Source: an uncultured Bacilli bacterium (GTDB lineage: Bacteria; Bacillota_I; Bacilli_A; RF39; UBA660). From it: a stretch of DNA of 19,054 nt. The notes under the pieces were generated by a model that ran no database searches, was not told the DNA's origin, and was given only the letters and a program-made list of their open reading frames with translations. The translations under genes were made by a program, and so were the position numbers. Of the stretch, positions 6,780 through 14,426 are shown in pieces (position 1 is the first letter of the stretch; the number at the start of each line of letters is the position of its first letter). The stretch spans positions 1-19,054 of the forward strand of contig CANQFH010000006.1 in assembly GCA_947598425.1 (NCBI GenBank). The letters run 5' to 3'.

Positions 6780-7946
6780 ATGAAAAAATTTATTATGGTT
6801 ATTTTAGCGATTGTTATCATTTCACTAGGCTTTTTATTTCCTTTAAGAAAGATAACAGAAAATAAAGATAATAATCAAATAGATAATGAGATCCCAGAAG
6901 AAAATAAGAGTGTTAAATTAACTTTAGTTGGTGATTTTTTATTTGAACAACCTTTTTATGATAGTCTTTCTTTAGGAGATGATGCTTCTAATTATTTTAA
7001 GTATGTTAAAGATTATTTTATTAATGATGATGTTACTATAGGTAATATGGAAGTACCGATAGGTAATGAGGGGATGAAAGTAAGTGGTGTTGGTTATAAT
7101 TTTTGTGCTCCCGAATCTATTGGGAAGTTACTGACAACTTTAGATTTAGAAGTATTAGGAACCGCTAATAACCATACTAATGATAGAGGTTTAGAGGGAG
7201 TATTTTCTACTTTAGATTTTTTTAAAAATAATTCAGATATTATGACTGTTGGAACTTATTATAATGAAGAAGATCATTTAAATTCTAGAATTTTAGAAGT
7301 AAATGACATAAAATTGGGCTTTTTAGCTTATACTTATGGCACTAATCAAAAGGTTAGTAATGAAAATCGGCAATATTTTAGTTTATTTAAAAATGCTAAT
7401 AAAGAAATAGATTATGATAAATTAAATAATGAAATCAGTAATCTTAGAGGTAAATGTGATGTTTTAATTGTTTTAATGCATTGGGGCCAAGAATTTACTT
7501 TTACTCCTAATAGTGAGCAAGAACAACTAGCGGCATATTTAAATAGTTTGGGTGTCGATATTATTGTGGGATCTCATTCCCATTCGATGGAACCAATTAA
7601 ATGGATTGGGGATAATCATAAAACCCTAGTATACTATTCTTTAGGTAATTTTGTTTCTGCAGATTATAATATTACTAGAACTAATGAAGAATTTAATAAT
7701 GCATATCAAGTAGGATTATTATCTACTTTAGAAGTCAAAAAAGATAATGATCAAATCATTATTGATAATATTAAAACAGAACCAATTATTGATTATTATA
7801 ATAGTGATTTAAGAAACTTTTTGTTAATTCCTTTAAGTTTATATGATCCTAGTTATGAACAAACTCATTATCGTTATCATAATAATTTTAATTATAACTT
7901 TGTTAAAGAAACGTATGAAAATGTTATTGATTTAGAATTTAGATAG
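6780..7946 (+). CDS. CapA-family metallophosphatase-like protein
   Basis: 388 residues. One N-terminal hydrophobic segment (3-20) anchors or exports it; the remainder should lie outside the membrane. The PGA_cap (CapA/YwtB) metallophosphoesterase fold is recognised from its metal-site motifs: VGDFLF (Asp52), GNMEVPIG (Glu91), TANNHTNDRG (from residue 128, His132), MHWGQEF (His234) and GSHSH (264-268). Relatives are required for poly-gamma-glutamate synthesis in Bacillus, but no capB or capC gene is nearby, so a role in another envelope polymer is equally possible. AAGGAGG just upstream of ATG 6780 fixes the start; an in-frame upstream ATG at 6726 would overlap the previous gene and has no ribosome binding site. 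Confidence 0.85.
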   Translation: MKKFIMVILAIVIISLGFLFPLRKITENKDNNQIDNEIPEENKSVKLTLVGDFLFEQPFYDSLSLGDDASNYFKYVKDYFINDDVTIGNMEVPIGNEGMKVSGVGYNFCAPESIGKLLTTLDLEVLGTANNHTNDRGLEGVFSTLDFFKNNSDIMTVGTYYNEEDHLNSRILEVNDIKLGFLAYTYGTNQKVSNENRQYFSLFKNANKEIDYDKLNNEISNLRGKCDVLIVLMHWGQEFTFTPNSEQEQLAAYLNSLGVDIIVGSHSHSMEPIKWIGDNHKTLVYYSLGNFVSADYNITRTNEEFNNAYQVGLLSTLEVKKDNDQIIIDNIKTEPIIDYYNSDLRNFLLIPLSLYDPSYEQTHYRYHNNFNYNFVKETYENVIDLEFR

Positions 7947-8001
7947 AATTTTTTAAAATTTTATACATATATTTTAAGTGTATAAAGAAAGGAATGTATT
8001 T

Positions 8002-8262
8002 ATGGAAATTTTAAAAGTATCTAGTAAATCTAATCCAAGTAAAGTAGCTGGAGCAATTGCCAACATTTATAGAGAAAAGGGTAGTGTTGAACTACAAACT
8101 ATTGGAGCTGGTTCTTTAAATCAAGCAATCAAAGCAATTGCTATTTGTAGAGGTTTTGTCGCCCCGACTGGGGATAATTTGGTAGTTATTCCGGCATTTA
8201 ATGATATTACTATTAATGGTGAACAAAAAACCGCGATTAAGTTAATAGTAGAGGCTAAATAG
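8002..8262 (+). CDS. spoVS: Stage V sporulation protein S
   Basis: 86 residues, exactly the length of Bacillus subtilis SpoVS, beginning MEILKVSSKSNP and including GAIANIYREKG, GAGSLNQAIKAIAICRG and DITINGEQKTAIKL. SpoVS is a small Alba-like protein needed for efficient progress through stage V of sporulation and also affecting septation. ATG 8002 is chosen because AAAGAAAGGA lies just upstream and the start matches the family; an in-frame upstream ATG would add eight residues. I see no clear sigma-H promoter before it, so it may be read from upstream. It follows capA by 55 bases. Confidence 0.95.
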   Translation: MEILKVSSKSNPSKVAGAIANIYREKGSVELQTIGAGSLNQAIKAIAICRGFVAPTGDNLVVIPAFNDITINGEQKTAIKLIVEAK

Positions 8263-8294
8263 GTATTTATTAATGACAAATTAATGTAACTATA

Positions 8295-8323
8295 TTGACA
8301 AACTTATTTTAATAAACTATAAT
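8295..8323 (+). promoter_or_regulatory. Perfect consensus promoter of a putative ncRNA
   Basis: TTGACA (8295-8300), a 17-base spacer and TATAAT (8318-8323): both hexamers are perfect, the strongest promoter in the window. It is not followed by any ORF until 8683, beyond an intrinsic terminator. Confidence 0.85.
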
Positions 8324-8329
8324 AAAATT

Positions 8330-8624
8330 ACTTAGTAAGAATAATATAGTTAGTAGTATAGTCTAGTAGTTATTACTTAAAAGTATTAATTTGATTATAT
8401 TGTAAAAATTATATTATTAGTAAAATAAATTATTTTAAAAAATAATCTTATCTGCGCTAAGTAAAGACAATTGTTTATTGAGAAAGAAAACTCTAAAGAT
8501 AAGCGATTCACACTAAATACTGATAATATTTAGTTAATATTTAAGATTATGGAGAGTAATTTTAAATGATGTGATGAGTTATTGAAACTAGAAATAACTA
8601 TTTTATCAGAATAGTTATTTTTTT
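8330..8624 (+). ncRNA. Candidate structured non-coding RNA of about 295 bases
   Basis: The stretch runs from just after a perfect promoter to an intrinsic terminator and contains no ORF with a ribosome binding site. It holds several possible helices: ACTAAATA (8512-8519) with TATTTAGT (8527-8534); ATAATCTTA (8442-8450) with TAAGATTAT (8542-8550); CTTATCT (8447-8453) with AGATAAG (8497-8503); and TCTAGT near 8362 with ACTAGA near 8588. The second and third share bases and exclude each other. I do not see the landmarks of RNase P RNA, tmRNA, SRP RNA or a T-box, and I cannot assign it to a family. It could be a 6S-like or lineage-specific RNA. This region accounts for most of the 420 bases between spoVS and the next gene. 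Confidence 0.55.
8592..8624 (+). terminator. Intrinsic terminator of the putative ncRNA
   Basis: AAATAACTATT (8592-8602) pairs perfectly with AATAGTTATTT (8610-8620) around a 7-base loop, followed by more T (8621-8624). The stem is AT-rich but long. Confidence 0.75.
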
Positions 8625-8625
8625 C

Positions 8626-8654
8626 TTGATTTGTTTAATATTATGTAGTATTAT
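8626..8654 (+). promoter_or_regulatory. Promoter of the 8683 gene
   Basis: TTGATT (8626-8631), a 17-base spacer and TATTAT (8649-8654). The start would be near 8661, about 20 bases before the ATG, with GAGAGAG as ribosome binding site. Confidence 0.5.
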
Positions 8655-8682
8655 TTAGGTAACAATAGAGAGAGTAGATTAT

Positions 8683-9036
8683 ATGAATAGTAAAGATATT
8701 TTAAAATATTGTCCTAATTATTATAATATAGTTAATTTTGATTTTAATGAAAGTGATATTATTAGCGAGAAATTAATTAATATTTATAAAAATTATATTC
8801 TATCAGTTAATCTTGATTGTGAAGAAGAAGTTACCAGAGTTACTAACTTAGATCGCGTATTTGGTAGTTATATTCATGATTATTTATTTAGAAGCACCTT
8901 ACAAAAAGAAATAATTAATGTGCGAGTTAAAAAAGATGAAAATATTATTAGAAGTCTAGTAGATAGTATTTTAAAAATATTTAATAACTATGAAGAATAT
9001 ACTACGAGAAAGTTATATATAAGTAAATGGATTTAA
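8683..9036 (+). CDS. Hypothetical protein of 117 residues
   Basis: I do not recognise this protein. It is soluble-looking, with no signal or membrane segment, and probably mostly helical: acidic N-terminal half (DFNESDIISEK), an LDCEEEVTRVTNLDRVFGSYIHDY middle and a basic C-terminal end. Support for expression comes from its own promoter, a GAGAGAG ribosome binding site and a dedicated terminator directly at the stop. Codon use resembles neighbouring genes. It is convergent with gerAB and overlaps it by 4 bp. It could be linked to the ncRNA region upstream, but nothing shows this directly. Confidence 0.65.
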   Translation: MNSKDILKYCPNYYNIVNFDFNESDIISEKLINIYKNYILSVNLDCEEEVTRVTNLDRVFGSYIHDYLFRSTLQKEIINVRVKKDENIIRSLVDSILKIFNNYEEYTTRKLYISKWI

Positions 9037-10058
9037 GGCTCTAAAGAGCTTTTTTTAATCTTTAAATATATTAATAAAGTTATAAACAAGAAGAAGAATA
9101 TATATAATATATAAGGTGTCATATAGAAGAATGTGATTATTAAACGATAATTCTTACCAATAATAAATACAGATATATATAATATAATTAGAAGAGTGAT
9201 AATATTAGAGAATATATTACCTTTTTTAGGAAGTATTTCTTTAATATTAGTAGTTAAAGTAGCTAGAGTAATAAATAAATCAAAATACCAAATAAATGAA
9301 GATAAATTTTCTATATTTTCTATAAAATCTAATAATTTAATTTGTTTTAAGACTGCATATTCAGGAAAACTATAGACTTTAATTAAATATTCTCCCAAAG
9401 CTAATGTTGTAAATATAGTAATTGTAAATGTTAAGAAAGACGCTAATAAATAACCTTTTAAATCATCTTTAAAACTATTACCATGATAATGAATAGTGAT
9501 TATTTGAGGAACACTTGTTAGGGAAGCATAAATAAAGGCAGCTTTAATTACTTCACTAACTTTAGTACTTAATATAGGTGTTAAATTATTAAAATCTAGA
9601 TATTTAGTTAAAAAGAAAGCATAAATAATAATAATACTAATACTAATTACACAAAGAAAACTACTTAAAGATTCTAAGACATATTTTTCTTTAGTAGTAA
9701 TGTAGTATGCTAATAATAAGAATGGTAATACTATTAATATTTTAGGAGTATATAATAAATAGAAAGAGTTAACAAACATTGGTAATAATACTAATATTAA
9801 AGTAATTAAAAATAAATAAAAGAGATAAAGTATGATTAGATATATTTTACCAATAAAAGTTTTCTTTAAAGTATTATAAATATTTTGATTACGAAAGAAG
9901 TCTTTAATAAATTTATAAAAGTATAAGATACCTATTCCAATCAGAGTTCCTAAAATAACAGCTATCCAAGCATCTTTAGAGGCATGTTTAAACATTAAAA
10001 AGAACCCGATACCAAACATAGATGATCTTGTAATAAAATAATTTAATTTATTTTTCAT
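9033..10058 (-). CDS. gerAB: Spore germination permease-like subunit GerAB
   Basis: 341-residue integral membrane protein with about ten hydrophobic segments. It belongs to the spore permease branch of the APC superfamily, the B subunit of GerA-type germinant receptors, which is thought to bind the germinant in the spore inner membrane. The sequence starts with the typical MKNKLNYFITRSSMFGIGFF segment and has alternating hydrophobic stretches to the C-terminus. Its ATG overlaps the gerAC stop by one base (TAATG), indicating translational coupling. It is last in the operon, giving the order A-C-B instead of the classical A-B-C. The final codons overlap the convergent 8683 gene and its terminator. 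Confidence 0.9.
   Translation of the reverse strand: MKNKLNYFITRSSMFGIGFFLMFKHASKDAWIAVILGTLIGIGILYFYKFIKDFFRNQNIYNTLKKTFIGKIYLIILYLFYLFLITLILVLLPMFVNSFYLLYTPKILIVLPFLLLAYYITTKEKYVLESLSSFLCVISISIIIIYAFFLTKYLDFNNLTPILSTKVSEVIKAAFIYASLTSVPQIITIHYHGNSFKDDLKGYLLASFLTFTITIFTTLALGEYLIKVYSFPEYAVLKQIKLLDFIENIENLSSFIWYFDLFITLATLTTNIKEILPKKGNIFSNIITLLIILYISVFIIGKNYRLIITFFYMTPYILYIFFFLFITLLIYLKIKKSSLEP
9035..9056 (+). terminator. Terminator of the 8683 gene, inside the gerAB 3' end
   Basis: AAGGCTC (9035-9041) pairs with GAGCTTT (9046-9052), with one G-T pair and a TAAA loop, and runs into T (to 9056). It begins within the stop codon of the 8683 gene. Its complement encodes the last residues of GerAB, so the sequence serves as terminator and coding DNA at once. 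The minus strand lacks a good T run. Confidence 0.75.
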
Positions 10059-11125
10059 TAATTCACCTCAAATATATAACCTTTCGTATTTATTTTTAAA
10101 TCTACCTTAACATCAACTTGAGCACTTTGCCATAAATCTTTATTATCTTTGCGATACTTTTTATAATATATCTCTGATAATCCTAAAACATCACTTTTAT
10201 TATCTTGTAAAGTATAAATAAAATTAGTAACATCTTCTTTAATAACTTTAGCAAATTCTTCATTTAATTTTTTATAAACTTTTTCTTCTTTTAAATCCCA
10301 TTTAGCATTATTTTCAACTATTTTACCTTCTAAATTTAAATTAATATTAATCTTTTCATTATCAACATCAATATCACTCTTAGATGAAGTTACACTGATA
10401 ATCACATTACCTTTAGCAAATTCTTTATTAAAATTAAGAGCGTAGACATTTTCAGTAAGAAGCATATATAATCTAGAATCTAATTTAGATAAAATATTTT
10501 GATAATTATAATCTTTAAAGATATAAAAATTATCTAAAGAAACTTCATTATTAATAAGACTAATACTACTTAATATAATATCATAATAAGGATTTATTAA
10601 CTTGGCTAATACTTTTTGATATATTTCATTTATAGCTAAATTATTATTATATTTTTCATTATCAATAGAACTAATTATTTTATCACTAACTATAGGGTAG
10701 TCATCACTATTATGTTCTAAAATCTCTTTAGGGGTAGTATTATTCGCTACCATTAAAATAAATTCATCTCTAATATTAGTATCTCTTAATAAATAATCAG
10801 TAATATTTTCAAAATGGCCCTTAATTACAGAATTACTTAAAATAACTATTTTTAAATGGGAGAAATAAGCTTTTTTACCTACTCGATAATTAGCATCAGC
10901 CATGGCACTAGATAAACTTTTACCTTTACCACTTATAGTATAACTAAGCATTGCCGTATTATCTTCAGTTTTAATATCATTTAATATTTCATAAGTAACT
11001 TCATAATTACCATCTTCATAATCGATACCTAAACCTGATACAATAGCTAATTTATTTAATTCAATATTATCATAACAACCTGTAGCTAATAAAATAATAG
11101 TTATTAATATAATTATTCTTTTCAT
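10058..11125 (-). CDS. gerAC: Spore germination lipoprotein GerAC
   Basis: 355 residues of the Ger(x)C family. The signal peptide MKRIIILITIILLATGC gives Cys17 as lipidation site, followed by YDNIELNKLAIVSGLGIDY, the hallmark start of GerAC proteins (usually CWDRREL followed by VxGxGID). Further family features are SGKGKSLSSAM and the FSHLKIVILS segment. The C subunit is anchored on the outer face of the spore inner membrane and completes the receptor with GerAA and GerAB. Its ATG overlaps the gerAA stop in an ATGA junction. Length matches the family (about 370). Confidence 0.95.
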   Translation of the reverse strand: MKRIIILITIILLATGCYDNIELNKLAIVSGLGIDYEDGNYEVTYEILNDIKTEDNTAMLSYTISGKGKSLSSAMADANYRVGKKAYFSHLKIVILSNSVIKGHFENITDYLLRDTNIRDEFILMVANNTTPKEILEHNSDDYPIVSDKIISSIDNEKYNNNLAINEIYQKVLAKLINPYYDIILSSISLINNEVSLDNFYIFKDYNYQNILSKLDSRLYMLLTENVYALNFNKEFAKGNVIISVTSSKSDIDVDNEKININLNLEGKIVENNAKWDLKEEKVYKKLNEEFAKVIKEDVTNFIYTLQDNKSDVLGLSEIYYKKYRKDNKDLWQSAQVDVKVDLKINTKGYIFEVN

Positions 11126-12534
11126 AAAAATCTTCCCCTTGTCATATTTTTATTGGTAATTAAACTACTTCTTTGGGTATTTTTAACATCTTTTCTTTTT
11201 AAAATTGTTTTCATAAAGTAAGTTTTGTTAAATGGGGCAATCGGAGCAAAGTAAGGCTCACTTAAGGATTTAATAGAGATAACATTTATCAAGAAGAAAA
11301 TCATTCCTAAAAATAAACCATATAAACCAAAGAATGATGCTAAAAATAAGAATAGATAACGATAATATCTTAAAGCATTATTTATTTCTAATTCTGTAAA
11401 AATTAAACTTGCTATAAAAGTAAAGGATGCCACTATAATTGCAATGGGAGATACTAATCCAGCATTAACTGCGGCTTCTCCAATAATTAAAGCTCCTAAA
11501 ATAGAAATGGCAGATCCAAAATTAGAAGGAAATCTTAAATCACTTTCTCTTAAGATATCACAAATAATCAGTAACATAATTATTTCTACAATGGATGGAA
11601 AAGGAACTTGACTTGATTGATTAGAAAAATTAATAAGCAAACTGGCCGGGACTGTTTCTTGATTATAATTAATTATAGCTATAAATATCCCTGGAGTAAC
11701 CATTGATAATATAAAACAAATAAATCTTAATATTTTAACAAAAGAAACATTAATACTTTTAACATAATTATCATTAACTGGATTAATAAAATCTGCTAAA
11801 AAAGTAGGTAAAATAATAGCAAATGGCGAATTATCTATAAGTAAGGTAATTTTACCTTCCAAAAGGGAAGTTGCTACTAAATCAGGTCTTTCAGTTCTTT
11901 TAATCGTCGGAAAAACAGTCTTGTTTTCATTAGTTAAATAATGAATAATTGTACTAATATCAATAACTCCATCAACATCTATTTTTTCTAACTTTTCTTT
12001 AATAAGATTAACATTATCAATCTTAGCTACATCTTCTAAATAATTTATACATACCGTATTTTTAGTTTTACGTCCCATAACTATTTCAACGGTTTTTAAA
12101 CTATGACTTCTAATTCTTCTTTTAATAAGCCCCATATTAATTTGATAATTTTCAATAAAAGCATCTTCAGGACCAAGTAAGGAAGGTTCTCTATTAGACT
12201 GGCTTATACTTCGGGCAAGATCTCCCCTGACTTCAATGGCATAAATAACATCACCTTCAATAACAATAGCAAATCCATTAGTTATATAATATTCAATATC
12301 ATCATATTTAGTAATTTTAATAGTGTTAGAACCTGCTAAATTACTTTGTAAATTAGTATTCTTATTATATTTAACTAAAGATTTTAAGATATAATCATTA
12401 ATTTTATCACTAGATGTAATAGTTTCAATAAATACAACATAAATAATTTTAAAAATATTAACTTTTATTTCTTTAATCTTTAAATCGGGAACATTTATAA
12501 ATTCTTTTTTAATTTTTTCAACAATTCTATTCAT
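11122..12534 (-). CDS. gerAA: Spore germination receptor subunit GerAA
   Basis: 470 residues (B. subtilis GerAA is 482). A soluble N-terminal half contains the family signature GPEDAFIENYQINMGLIKRRI (about 138-158), then MGRKTKN and the DGVIDISTIIHYL region. RPDLVATSLLEGKITLLIDNSPFAIILP precedes several membrane segments (about residues 260-430). With GerAB and GerAC it senses germinants and triggers ion and dipicolinate release. First gene of the minus-strand operon; GAGG 8 bases before ATG 12534 fits. No clear sigma-G promoter could be assigned in the 119 bases upstream, although paired AAGTATTATT repeats lie there. Confidence 0.95.
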   Translation of the reverse strand: MNRIVEKIKKEFINVPDLKIKEIKVNIFKIIYVVFIETITSSDKINDYILKSLVKYNKNTNLQSNLAGSNTIKITKYDDIEYYITNGFAIVIEGDVIYAIEVRGDLARSISQSNREPSLLGPEDAFIENYQINMGLIKRRIRSHSLKTVEIVMGRKTKNTVCINYLEDVAKIDNVNLIKEKLEKIDVDGVIDISTIIHYLTNENKTVFPTIKRTERPDLVATSLLEGKITLLIDNSPFAIILPTFLADFINPVNDNYVKSINVSFVKILRFICFILSMVTPGIFIAIINYNQETVPASLLINFSNQSSQVPFPSIVEIIMLLIICDILRESDLRFPSNFGSAISILGALIIGEAAVNAGLVSPIAIIVASFTFIASLIFTELEINNALRYYRYLFLFLASFFGLYGLFLGMIFFLINVISIKSLSEPYFAPIAPFNKTYFMKTILKRKDVKNTQRSSLITNKNMTRGRFL

Positions 12535-12572
12535 TATTTAACCTCTACTAGTATTATTGGCAACTTCTACCA

Positions 12573-12603
12573 AATAATACTTATGAATTAAAGAATAATA
12601 CTT
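12573..12603. repeat. Two AATAATACTT direct repeats, 21 bp apart
   Basis: AATAATACTT occurs at 12573-12582 and 12594-12603 in the divergent region between gerAA (minus) and the 12654 gene (plus). The 21-bp period is two helical turns, as expected for a protein bound on one face of DNA. The second copy overlaps the -35 of the plus-strand promoter. Chance is possible in DNA this AT-rich. Confidence 0.4.
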
Positions 12604-12630
12604 GTTTATAATAAAGTTATATGTTATAGT
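12602..12630 (+). promoter_or_regulatory. Promoter of the 12654 gene
   Basis: TTGTTT (12602-12607), a 17-base spacer and extended -10 TG-T-TATAGT (12622-12630). The start would be near 12637, directly before the ribosome binding site AGGAAG. Confidence 0.6.
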
Positions 12631-12653
12631 AACAAACCAAAAGGAAGTAGATT

Positions 12654-13088
12654 ATGAGAAGTATTGTTTTAAAAAATTGGAATTCTTATAGTATAGAAGA
12701 AAAAGTTAGTTTATTAATGCATTGGTTTTATTACTATGGTAAAAGACTTTTTACTTTAGAAGAATTAAAAGATTATCAAAATTTATGTATGGTTGATCCC
12801 GATAGAATGTTTAAAGTAGCTGTTACTGATTTTATTGTTGATGGCTCTGGTCCAGTGACTGTCTTAGAAGCTATGCGACAAAATATGTTAGATGAACTAT
12901 TTAAAATAATTGAGATGCCAGAAACTGAAGATATTAAAGATACATATGAAGCATATGGTCAAGTATTAAATGAGGAATTAGTTAAAACTTATAATTTTCC
13001 TCACCAAAGTATTCCTATGACTGAAGAAGAAATATTTGAGCAAATAACAGAAATATTTAAAAGAGAAGATAAAGGAAAAAGCAAATAA
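12654..13088 (+). CDS. Hypothetical protein of 144 residues
   Basis: I do not recognise a family. The protein is soluble and predicted helical, with WFYYYGKRLFTLEELKDYQNLC near the N-terminus that could be part of a helix-turn-helix-like or protein-interaction fold. The middle segment is GSGPVTVLEAMRQNML. The C-terminal third is acidic and Glu-rich (MTEEEIFEQITEIFKRED). Expression is supported by an extended -10 promoter and AGGAAG ribosome binding site. It is divergent from the ger operon, with which it shares a 119-base control region, and lies 41 bases before rlmD, which seems to have its own promoter. Confidence 0.7.
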   Translation: MRSIVLKNWNSYSIEEKVSLLMHWFYYYGKRLFTLEELKDYQNLCMVDPDRMFKVAVTDFIVDGSGPVTVLEAMRQNMLDELFKIIEMPETEDIKDTYEAYGQVLNEELVKTYNFPHQSIPMTEEEIFEQITEIFKREDKGKSK

Positions 13089-13114
13089 TTTATCTTTTTT
13101 AATTTAATAATTTA

Positions 13115-13123
13115 TGTTATATT
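13115..13123 (+). promoter_or_regulatory. Extended -10 of rlmD, positioned for a leaderless mRNA
   Basis: TG-T-TATATT (13115-13123) ends 6 bases before the rlmD ATG at 13130. Transcription starting the usual 7 bases downstream would begin at or next to the A of ATG. No Shine-Dalgarno-like bases are present between the -10 and the ATG. Confidence 0.5.
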
Positions 13124-13129
13124 AGAATT

Positions 13130-14374
13130 ATGAAATTAGAAATAATAAAATTTGATAATTTAGGTCGAGGTATAGCTTATGTTGATGACAAAATTGTTTT
13201 TGTCCCTAAAGCTATTCCTGGAGATATAGTGACTGTAGTAAGAAAAAGGGAAAAGAAAAATTTTTTAGAATGTGAAATAAAAGAGATAATTAAACCATCT
13301 AAATTAAGAAAAGAAGTTATATGCCCTTATTTTTCTTTATGTGGTGGTTGTGACTTAATGCAAATAAGTACTAGTGAGAAATTAGAATTTAAATTAAATT
13401 TAGTTAATGAATTATTACATAAAAATAAAATAGATTTTGTAGTTAAAGATATTATTAAAAATAATAAAGAATATAATTATCGTAATAAAATTACTTTAAA
13501 AATAGTCGATGGTTTAATAGGATATTATGAAAATTTAAGTCATAAATTAGTACCAATAGATTATTGTTATTTAGTAACAGATGAAATTAATAATGTTTTA
13601 AAAGAAATTAAAAGATTAAATATTCAAAATGGTGAGGTTACTATTAGATGTAATTATAAAAATGAATTATTAATTATTATAAATACTTTAGATAAAATAG
13701 CTAGTTATGATTATTTAATAGATAATTTTTTAATTGCAGGAATTATTGTTAATGATGAATGTCTTTATGGTGATGATTATTTTATTGAAAAAATAAATGA
13801 TTATGTATTTAAAGTTAGTTATAATTCCTTCTTTCAAGTTAATCCTTTTATTTGTGGTAAATTATTTAATTATATTAGTAATTATACTAGTGATAGTAAG
13901 AATGTTTTAGATTTATATTGTGGTGTTGGAACTTTAAGTATTGTTGCTAATCATGATTATCTTTTAGGAGTAGAAATAGTAGATAACGCTATAAAAGATG
14001 CTAATTTAAATAAGAATTTTAATTTAAAGAAAAATATTGATTTTATTTGTTCGGATACTAAAAATGTCATAGATAAAATAACTAGTAAATTTGATACCAT
14101 TATTTTAGATCCACCAAGAAGTGGGGTTGATGAAAAAGTATTAAACAAAATTAAAGAGGTAAATATTAAGAAAATAATTTATGTATCTTGTAATCCTCTT
14201 ACTTTAGTGAGAGATTTAACTTTATTAAAAAATAATTATCGTATAGAAGATTTTATGTTATTAGATATGTTTCCAAATACCCATCATGTTGAAAGTTTGG
14301 TTGTTTTAAACATTATGAATAAAGGAAAAATTAAAAAAGAACAAATAATAGATATTGTCAATAAAACAATTTAA
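13130..14374 (+). CDS. rlmD: 23S rRNA (uracil-C5) methyltransferase, RlmD/TrmA family
   Basis: 414 residues. An N-terminal TRAM RNA-binding domain (about 1-55) is followed by the Fe-S cluster cysteines: Cys65, Cys71, Cys74 (CPYFSLCGGC) and Cys146 (DYCYL). The SAM-binding Rossmann domain shows LDLYCGVGTLSI and the active site DPPRSGVD plus SCNP with nucleophile Cys354. The enzyme uses S-adenosylmethionine to make 5-methyluridine in 23S rRNA. In Gram-positives related enzymes can modify U747 and U1939 (RlmCD), so the exact site is uncertain. The TRAM domain begins right at Met1, which supports ATG 13130 even though no ribosome binding site is seen; it may be translated as a leaderless message. 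Confidence 0.92.
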   Translation: MKLEIIKFDNLGRGIAYVDDKIVFVPKAIPGDIVTVVRKREKKNFLECEIKEIIKPSKLRKEVICPYFSLCGGCDLMQISTSEKLEFKLNLVNELLHKNKIDFVVKDIIKNNKEYNYRNKITLKIVDGLIGYYENLSHKLVPIDYCYLVTDEINNVLKEIKRLNIQNGEVTIRCNYKNELLIIINTLDKIASYDYLIDNFLIAGIIVNDECLYGDDYFIEKINDYVFKVSYNSFFQVNPFICGKLFNYISNYTSDSKNVLDLYCGVGTLSIVANHDYLLGVEIVDNAIKDANLNKNFNLKKNIDFICSDTKNVIDKITSKFDTIILDPPRSGVDEKVLNKIKEVNIKKIIYVSCNPLTLVRDLTLLKNNYRIEDFMLLDMFPNTHHVESLVVLNIMNKGKIKKEQIIDIVNKTI

Positions 14375-14397
14375 ATATTCCTTAATAATATAAAAGA

Positions 14398-14406
14398 TGA
14401 TATAAT
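14398..14406 (+). promoter_or_regulatory. Extended -10 promoter of the 14427-16410 gene pair
   Basis: TG-A-TATAAT (14398-14406), identical to the motif before the HD gene at 4108, without a recognisable -35. The start would be near 14413, at the ribosome binding site AGAGGG (14413-14418). Confidence 0.55.
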
Positions 14407-14426
14407 TATCATAGAGGGTGTCTAGT

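Noticed and set aside
8550..8600. Short ATG-started reading frames in the ncRNA candidate
   Set aside because: They close after a few codons (for example ATGGAGAGTAATTTTAAATGA) and lack a ribosome binding site at proper distance.
8330..8624. Identification of the ncRNA candidate as RNase P RNA, tmRNA or SRP RNA
   Set aside because: The conserved RNase P core, the tmRNA tRNA-like ends and the SRP Alu/helix 8 motifs could not be seen.
13957..14148. Minus-strand ORF of 63 codons inside rlmD
   Set aside because: Antisense to the conserved SAM-binding region of rlmD; no independent evidence.
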